Assembly: GCA_030152145.1 (NCBI GenBank)
Contig: JASLIL010000072.1
Location: forward strand, 1 to 18,280
DNA length: 18,280 nt
Reading direction: 5' to 3'
DNA from: Tissierellales bacterium
Lineage (GTDB): Bacteria; Bacillota; Clostridia; Tissierellales; JASKZW01
This document shows positions 14,842 through 18,280 of this stretch, piece after piece (the stretch's first letter is position 1; every line of letters starts with the position of its first letter). The notes under the pieces are model-generated. The model saw nothing but the letters and a program-made list of their open reading frames with translations. It did not search any database and had not been told where the DNA came from. The position numbers were made by a program, and so were the translations under genes.

Positions 14842-15246
14842 TTGAATATTATAGTTGTAGGTGGAGGACAGACTGGAAGCTATGTTACAGAGCTTCTAAT
14901 CTCTAGGGGAGAAGAGGTTTTTCTAATAGAAGAGGATGAACTAATCTTCAAAAGACTTAGGGAAAAATTCCCAAGTGAAAGACTTCTACTTGGCAGTGGA
15001 GCCAATCCAGATCTTCTGGAAAAAGCCAATATATCCAGGGCGGAAATGGTTTTGGCCCTAACTGGATCTGATGAAATAAATCTGGTAGTAGCTACCCTAG
15101 CCAAGAAAGAATATGATGTAAATAAGGTTGTTGGAAGGATAAACAACCCTAAAAATGAGTGGCTCTATACAGAGGAAATGGGAGTGGACCTGGCCTTTAA
15201 TCAGGGAAGAACCATGGCAGGGAAAATACTTGAGGAAGTTTTTTAA
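14842..15246 (+). CDS. RCK_N-only TrkA-like protein lacking the C-terminal domain
   Basis: The 134 residues are a complete RCK_N Rossmann domain: IIVVGGGQTGS at the start, LIEED closing strand 2, LLLGSGANPDLLEKANI and LALTGSDEINLVVATLAKK. The usual RCK_C domain (another 80 or so residues) is absent. Reading past the TAA gives no RCK_C-like sequence, so the short form is not simply one nonsense mutation. TTG is the start, with AAGGAGGG (14828-14835) six bases upstream. It overlaps functionally with the preceding full-length RCK protein, and the two may assemble together, as paired RCK domains do in potassium channels. It is the last gene before the terminator at 15277. Confidence 0.88.
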   Translation: MNIIVVGGGQTGSYVTELLISRGEEVFLIEEDELIFKRLREKFPSERLLLGSGANPDLLEKANISRAEMVLALTGSDEINLVVATLAKKEYDVNKVVGRINNPKNEWLYTEEMGVDLAFNQGRTMAGKILEEVF

Positions 15247-15276
15247 GGGACCACTAGAAAATTTAAGGACATAGAG

Positions 15277-15305
15277 AGGAGGTTAGGAAACTAACCTCCT
15301 TTTTT
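15277..15305 (+). terminator. Intrinsic terminator of the ATPase-RCK operon
   Basis: AGGAGGTTAG and CTAACCTCCT form a perfect ten-pair stem closed by a GAAA tetraloop and followed by five T residues. It stands 30 bases after the stop of the second RCK gene. Confidence 0.9.
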
Positions 15306-15319
15306 GTAACAAATGTTAC
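15306..15319. promoter_or_regulatory. CRP/FNR-type dyad upstream of the hemerythrin gene
   Basis: GTAAC-AAAT-GTTAC is a perfect dyad (GTAACA/TGTTAC with two central A) of the size bound by CRP/FNR-family dimers. Its centre (15312.5) is 41.5 bases upstream of the transcription start predicted from the -10-like TATTCT at 15342-15347, the class II activator position. The family includes oxygen- and nitric-oxide-responsive regulators of anaerobes (FNR, HcpR), which suits a hemerythrin target. The binding protein is not in the window. Confidence 0.55.
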
Positions 15320-15341
15320 TGATTTTATGGATTGGAGCTGA

Positions 15342-15347
15342 TATTCT
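15342..15347 (+). promoter_or_regulatory. Probable activator-dependent promoter of the hemerythrin-cupin unit
   Basis: TATTCT matches four to five positions of the -10 consensus, and no good -35 hexamer stands 17 bases upstream, as expected for a class II activated promoter. Predicted transcription start is near 15354. The transcript would begin at or within a weak hairpin formed by GACTT(G)AAAG (15350-15359) and CTTTAAGTC (15373-15381), which may protect the 5' end. Confidence 0.4.
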
Positions 15348-15427
15348 TAGACTTGAAAGAAGAAAGGAAGAACTTTAAGTCTTTAAGAAATATAAATTAG
15401 AAATTTAAATATAGAAGGAGGTTTTCC

Positions 15428-15988
15428 ATGTACTGGTTGGAGCTTTTAGAAAAGGAACATGAAGATATCTTGGATTTTTTAGAGTCCATGAGAGCCTTAG
15501 GCCTTGGACTTATAGAGGGAAAAGAAGTGGATACAGAAGACATAAAACTAGCCATAGACTTTATAAGGGGCTATGCAGATAAGATCCATCATGGCAAGGA
15601 GGAGGACTACCTATTCCTTTATATCCAGGAGGATTTGGGAAAACTAGGGAAAAACCTAATAGACCATGGAATGCTAGTAGAACATGACCTGGCAAGATAC
15701 CATACTATGGAGCTTGAAAGGGCCAATGAAAGCTATGAAAAAACTGGATCAAAAGAATCTAAATTAGATATCCTAAGTCATCTTATGGCCTACAGGGATC
15801 TTTTAATCCGACATATAGACAAGGAAAATAGACTGGTCTATCCCTTTGGACTTAAGAGCCTAAGTTCAGAGAAATTAGAAGAAATAGATAGAAAAAGTCA
15901 GAGCTTCCAGTCTGAAATTCAAGAGGATGCCAGGCTTGAAAACTATCTTGGACTAGTGGAATATTTTATAAATAAATATAGAGGGTGA
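15428..15988 (+). CDS. Hemerythrin-like (HHE) cation-binding domain protein
   Basis: This 186-residue soluble, all-helical protein has the spaced metal ligands of the hemerythrin/HHE family: H11 in EKEHEDI, H54-H55 with E59 in HHGKEED, H86 and H92 in VEHDLARYH, and H129 with E133 in RHIDKEN followed by VYPF. These form a non-heme di-iron site that binds oxygen or, in related proteins such as RIC/YtfE, repairs or responds to nitrosative damage. AAGGAGG (15415-15421) lies six bases before the ATG. It is followed after four bases by the cupin gene and preceded by an FNR-like dyad, so an oxygen or NO sensing or protecting role is plausible but inferred. Confidence 0.9.
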   Translation: MYWLELLEKEHEDILDFLESMRALGLGLIEGKEVDTEDIKLAIDFIRGYADKIHHGKEEDYLFLYIQEDLGKLGKNLIDHGMLVEHDLARYHTMELERANESYEKTGSKESKLDILSHLMAYRDLLIRHIDKENRLVYPFGLKSLSSEKLEEIDRKSQSFQSEIQEDARLENYLGLVEYFINKYRG

Positions 15989-15992
15989 TTTG

Positions 15993-16655
15993 ATGTTTAG
16001 AAAACTAGACAGGGCCAAGGTCTTTAGCTTCTTGGATCTTATAGATCTAAGGGAGGGCCAGACCATTAGCTCTAGCATATGTCAGGGTCAGGACTTTGAT
16101 ATCCAGCTATATTCAATAGCTGGGGGAGAGGCCATTAGCTTTAATAAATCCTATAGCCACAAGATTTTCATGGGCCTTGAGGGAAGGGGTCTAATAAAGG
16201 ATGGGAAAAAAGGCTATGACCTTAGTAAAGACAGGATACTGGCCTTTGAAAAATCCAGTAATCTAGAAAAAACAAGTCAGGAAGGATTTATCTATATGGA
16301 GATATCAATAGAGGGAGATGAGTTTATGGATACAATTAAGAATATTGAAAAGTCAGAGCTTTTGAAGTTAGAGGATCTAATAGATTATGGTAGGGGCCAG
16401 GTGTCTAACCTAACTTTAGTGAAAAGAGATAATTTAAATATAGCTATTCTAGCCCTGGATAAGGGAGAAAAATTAAGTAGCCACTCAGCCAGTGGAGATG
16501 CCTTGGTCCAGTGCCTAGATGGTAGGGCAAAGATCATTATAGCTCAGGAAGACTTTATTATAGAAGAGGGACAGGCCATAGTACTACCAAAAGATATAGC
16601 CCACAGTGTGGAGGCCCTAGAAAATTATAAGATGCTTCTGACTCTAGTAAAGTAA
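15993..16655 (+). CDS. Double-cupin domain protein
   Basis: The 220-residue protein has two beta-rich halves. The C-terminal half (about 140-220) is a recognisable cupin: LALDKGEKLSSHSASGDALVQCLDGRAKI, then EEGQAIVLPKDIAHSVEAL, with conserved glycine and proline turns and metal-ligand type histidines (two in SSHS and IAHS). The N-terminal half (about 15-95) repeats the pattern in degenerate form (FNKSYSHKIFMGLEGRGLI). This resembles small bicupins found beside hemerythrin and nitrosative stress genes in anaerobes. ATG 15993 is preferred over TTG 15990, because the ribosome site AGGGTGA (15982-15988) is then four to five bases away. It overlaps the end of the hemerythrin unit by only four bases of spacing, so both are co-expressed. 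Ligand or reaction unknown. Confidence 0.8.
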   Translation: MFRKLDRAKVFSFLDLIDLREGQTISSSICQGQDFDIQLYSIAGGEAISFNKSYSHKIFMGLEGRGLIKDGKKGYDLSKDRILAFEKSSNLEKTSQEGFIYMEISIEGDEFMDTIKNIEKSELLKLEDLIDYGRGQVSNLTLVKRDNLNIAILALDKGEKLSSHSASGDALVQCLDGRAKIIIAQEDFIIEEGQAIVLPKDIAHSVEALENYKMLLTLVK

Positions 16656-16689
16656 AGATCAATAATAGATACTATAAAAGAACTATAAT

Positions 16690-16713
16690 AAAACCCAGCC
16701 TAGGCTGGGTTTT
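16690..16713. terminator. Bidirectional intrinsic terminator
   Basis: AAAACCCAGCC and its perfect complement flank a two-base centre (TA), an 11-pair stem with A and T runs on the two sides. It ends the cupin gene (stop 16653-16655) and the leftward CAP-domain gene, whose TAA (16712-16714) lies partly in the stem. Confidence 0.85.
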
Positions 16714-17986
16714 ATTTACCAAAGTGCTGGGTAAAGTAGATCTTGTAGCGGGAGTTCTTATTGTAAAGTCCAGCTACAGCCATGTTGGTAAAATCCTCTA
16801 GCATAACCTTTCTGTGGCTAGGGGAATTATACCACTTGTTAACTACTGTAGTTGATAGATAGGCTCCTCCAGCCAAATTTTCTCCAGCCCTTACATAGTC
16901 TACATCTCTTTTAAAGCTAAAGAATCTTTCCTTGAAGGTCTGGCCATCAGGGCTGACATGGTCAAAAAATGACTTCTTAACCATGTTTTCACAGTAGGCC
17001 AGGGCAGAAGCATAAAGACTATCACAGTGGTTTAGAGGCCTCTTACCATTATTAACCCTAATAACATTTGTGTATTCAAAGATATTCTTTTCAATATTAT
17101 CCAGGGTCTTTTGATCCAGCTTATTTCTTGGGAAATTCCAGCTAGGAGCCCTAGAATCCTCTTCTATAAGTATAAAACTTATAGTCTTATCCACATCATA
17201 TTCATAGGTCCTTACATAGGTTTTATCAAAAGACTCAAGGGCTAGAATCTTTTTATCAGTGACTGGGGATTTTTGCTCTCCGACCCTTAGGTTTCCAGTA
17301 AAAACCCAGTTTTTAGAGTTGGTATGAAAGCCTTTAACAAGGCCATCCCTAGTCTTAACCTTAATATAGTTTTCTATATTTTTATTGCTATTATAGAAGA
17401 CATGCCAGCTGGCTCCTCCAGGATCCAAGTAGCTTCTAGAAGCCTTTCCAAGACTAGCTTCAAGCTCCTTAAGAGTTTGTCCTATATATATAGTTTTATT
17501 TCCTAGTTTTCCATAGATGCCAGAGACTTTTTCTGGGCTATTATCTTCCTTAATTTCACTCCATATATCTATGGTTCTTTTTCCACCATCCCACTTAACC
17601 TCTGCTCCTAGAGACTCTGAAACAAATCTTAAGGGAACAAAAGTTTTATTATCCCTTATCATGGGCCTAGGATCAAGAAGAATTTCCCTAGTGTTGACCC
17701 TGGCCTTAGGAGAATCAATTTTCAAGTAGATTTGATCCTGGTCCTTTCTGGCTAAAATAGATCTATCCTCCTTGGACCAGGTAAGATCAGCATCTAGGGC
17801 CTCAAATATTTCTCTCATAGGAACCATGGTGGTCCCCCTAAGGATAAAGGGAGGGGACTGGAAGTTTAACTCCAGGGAGTTTACATTTACAGTAATATCT
17901 TTTCTAGCCTGGGCTGAAATGGGTAAAAATATATTTAAAAGAAGCAGCAAAAGAAGGCTGCTTATAATAAGTTTATTTTTCTTCAT
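16712..17986 (-). CDS. Secreted Cu-amine-oxidase-stalk and CAP/SCP domain protein
   Basis: This 424-residue exported protein starts with a classical signal peptide (MKKNK, a leucine-rich core, cleavage after AQA near residue 27). Residues about 30-135 match the copper amine oxidase N-terminal stalk domain common in Firmicute exoproteins (VPMREIFEALDADLTW, FVPLRFVSESLGAEVKW). Residues about 145-270 look like the CAP-associated domain (IGQTLKELEASLGKASR). The C-terminal 140 residues are a CAP/SCP domain with FDHVSPDG, AGENLA and WYNSPSHRKVML, including the paired histidines and the glutamate of the family cavity. AAGGAGG lies six bases before the ATG. No LPxTG or lipobox is present, so it is probably released or wall-bound through the stalk. 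It is monocistronic. Confidence 0.92.
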   Translation of the reverse strand: MKKNKLIISSLLLLLLLNIFLPISAQARKDITVNVNSLELNFQSPPFILRGTTMVPMREIFEALDADLTWSKEDRSILARKDQDQIYLKIDSPKARVNTREILLDPRPMIRDNKTFVPLRFVSESLGAEVKWDGGKRTIDIWSEIKEDNSPEKVSGIYGKLGNKTIYIGQTLKELEASLGKASRSYLDPGGASWHVFYNSNKNIENYIKVKTRDGLVKGFHTNSKNWVFTGNLRVGEQKSPVTDKKILALESFDKTYVRTYEYDVDKTISFILIEEDSRAPSWNFPRNKLDQKTLDNIEKNIFEYTNVIRVNNGKRPLNHCDSLYASALAYCENMVKKSFFDHVSPDGQTFKERFFSFKRDVDYVRAGENLAGGAYLSTTVVNKWYNSPSHRKVMLEDFTNMAVAGLYNKNSRYKIYFTQHFGK

Positions 17987-18029
17987 TAGGACCTCCTTAG
18001 ACTACACTTAAGTTCAATCTATAATTAAT

Positions 18030-18069
18030 AAACAGCTTATAATAAATAAGCTAGAAACAGCTTATAATA
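18030..18069. repeat. Tandem 15-bp direct repeat upstream of the CAP gene
   Basis: AAACAGCTTATAATA occurs at 18030-18044 and, exactly, at 18055-18069, a 25-base step. Between them, ATAAGCT (18046-18052) makes a palindrome with the first copy (AGCTTAT, five bases, ATAAGCT). The array lies 44-83 bases upstream of the CAP-domain start on the leftward side, in the position of a promoter control region. It may be bound by a regulator as two or three sites; no protein can be assigned. The rest of the gap 18070-18236 is AT-rich, with TATAAT boxes at 18156-18161 and 18166-18171 that probably serve the rightward gene at 18237. Confidence 0.5.
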
Positions 18070-18236
18070 TAAGAAAAAATTTATTAATATTCATATATTT
18101 ACTTATACCCAGAAAGATAGGACCTATAAAAATTTAAGAAAATAAAAAAATATAGTATAATGATATATAATAAAGTAGACTACTATAAGAATTATCGGTT
18201 AGATAGTAAGATATATAAGTTTAAGGAGGATTTAGC

Positions 18237-18280
18237 TTGGAATTCAAGGTTAAGAGATATAAGAGTAAGTATGACTATTC
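18237..18280 (+). CDS. Start of a rightward gene (partial, runs off the right edge)
   Basis: A TTG start follows AAGGAGG (18223-18229) by seven bases, and TATAAT boxes lie 65-80 bases upstream. Only 14 full codons are seen, reading MEFKVKRYKSKYDY. The pattern basic-KRYK-YDYS is faintly like the N-terminus of some Firmicute TrmH-type RNA methyltransferases, but this is a guess from very little sequence. The gene should be treated as unidentified. Confidence 0.6.
   Translation, partial: MEFKVKRYKSKYDY

Noticed and set aside
15350..15381. Terminator or attenuator before the hemerythrin gene
   Set aside because: The stem is short, has a bulge and a 13-base loop, and no T run follows it; at most it is a 5' end hairpin.
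18120..18236. RNA gene in the right-hand intergenic region
   Set aside because: The stretch is AT-rich with promoter-like boxes only; no cloverleaf or conserved RNA fold is visible.

Overview
The window looks like a chromosomal segment of a low-GC, anaerobic Gram-positive bacterium, probably Clostridia or Tissierellia (Peptoniphilaceae-like). The support is strong AAGGAGG-type ribosome sites, several TTG starts, arginine encoded almost only by AGA/AGG, many ATA isoleucine codons, very few CG dinucleotides, a LytTR regulator and an exported Cu-amine-oxidase-stalk/CAP protein. The genus is an inference. I see no rRNA, tRNA, CRISPR array, transposase or phage gene.

Layout. (1) 1-258: the start of a leftward exported-protein gene (1-41), a perfect 11-bp-arm palindrome at 76-99 lying between or over divergent promoters, and a possible 36-codon leader ORF whose stop overlaps the next start. 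(2) 255-4966, rightward: a MacB/LolD-like ATPase, a very long FtsX-type permease with a coiled-coil extracytoplasmic insert, and a CmpB-family (PF06541) membrane protein; a bidirectional terminator follows. (3) 5008-6057: two divergent acidic proteins of unknown function. (4) 6091-11184, leftward operon in transcription order: LytTR response regulator, short GHKL histidine kinase with no membrane sensor, then two half ABC exporters that overlap and probably form a heterodimer. (5) 11384-15246, rightward: a P-type ATPase of the Na+/K+-ATPase-like (P2C) type interrupted by one in-frame TAG, then two TrkA/RCK nucleotide-binding proteins, the second lacking the RCK_C domain; a GAAA-loop terminator closes the unit. 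(6) 15428-16655, rightward: hemerythrin-like protein and double-cupin protein, preceded by a CRP/FNR-type dyad placed exactly where a class II activator site would be. (7) 16712-17986, leftward: a secreted Cu-amine-oxidase-stalk/CAP-domain protein with a 15-bp direct repeat upstream. (8) 18237-18280: the first codons of a rightward gene.

How the parts may work together. The LytTR/GHKL pair most likely controls the exporter genes in its own operon, with the signal coming from something other than a kinase sensor domain. The P-type ATPase and RCK proteins form a cation (K+/Na+) homeostasis unit whose pump is currently split by a stop codon. The hemerythrin-cupin pair looks like an oxygen- or nitric-oxide-responsive unit of an anaerobe. 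The most notable points are the clean amber codon inside an otherwise intact pump, the FNR-like promoter geometry upstream of the hemerythrin gene, the sensorless kinase with an asymmetric exporter pair, and the giant coiled-coil permease.
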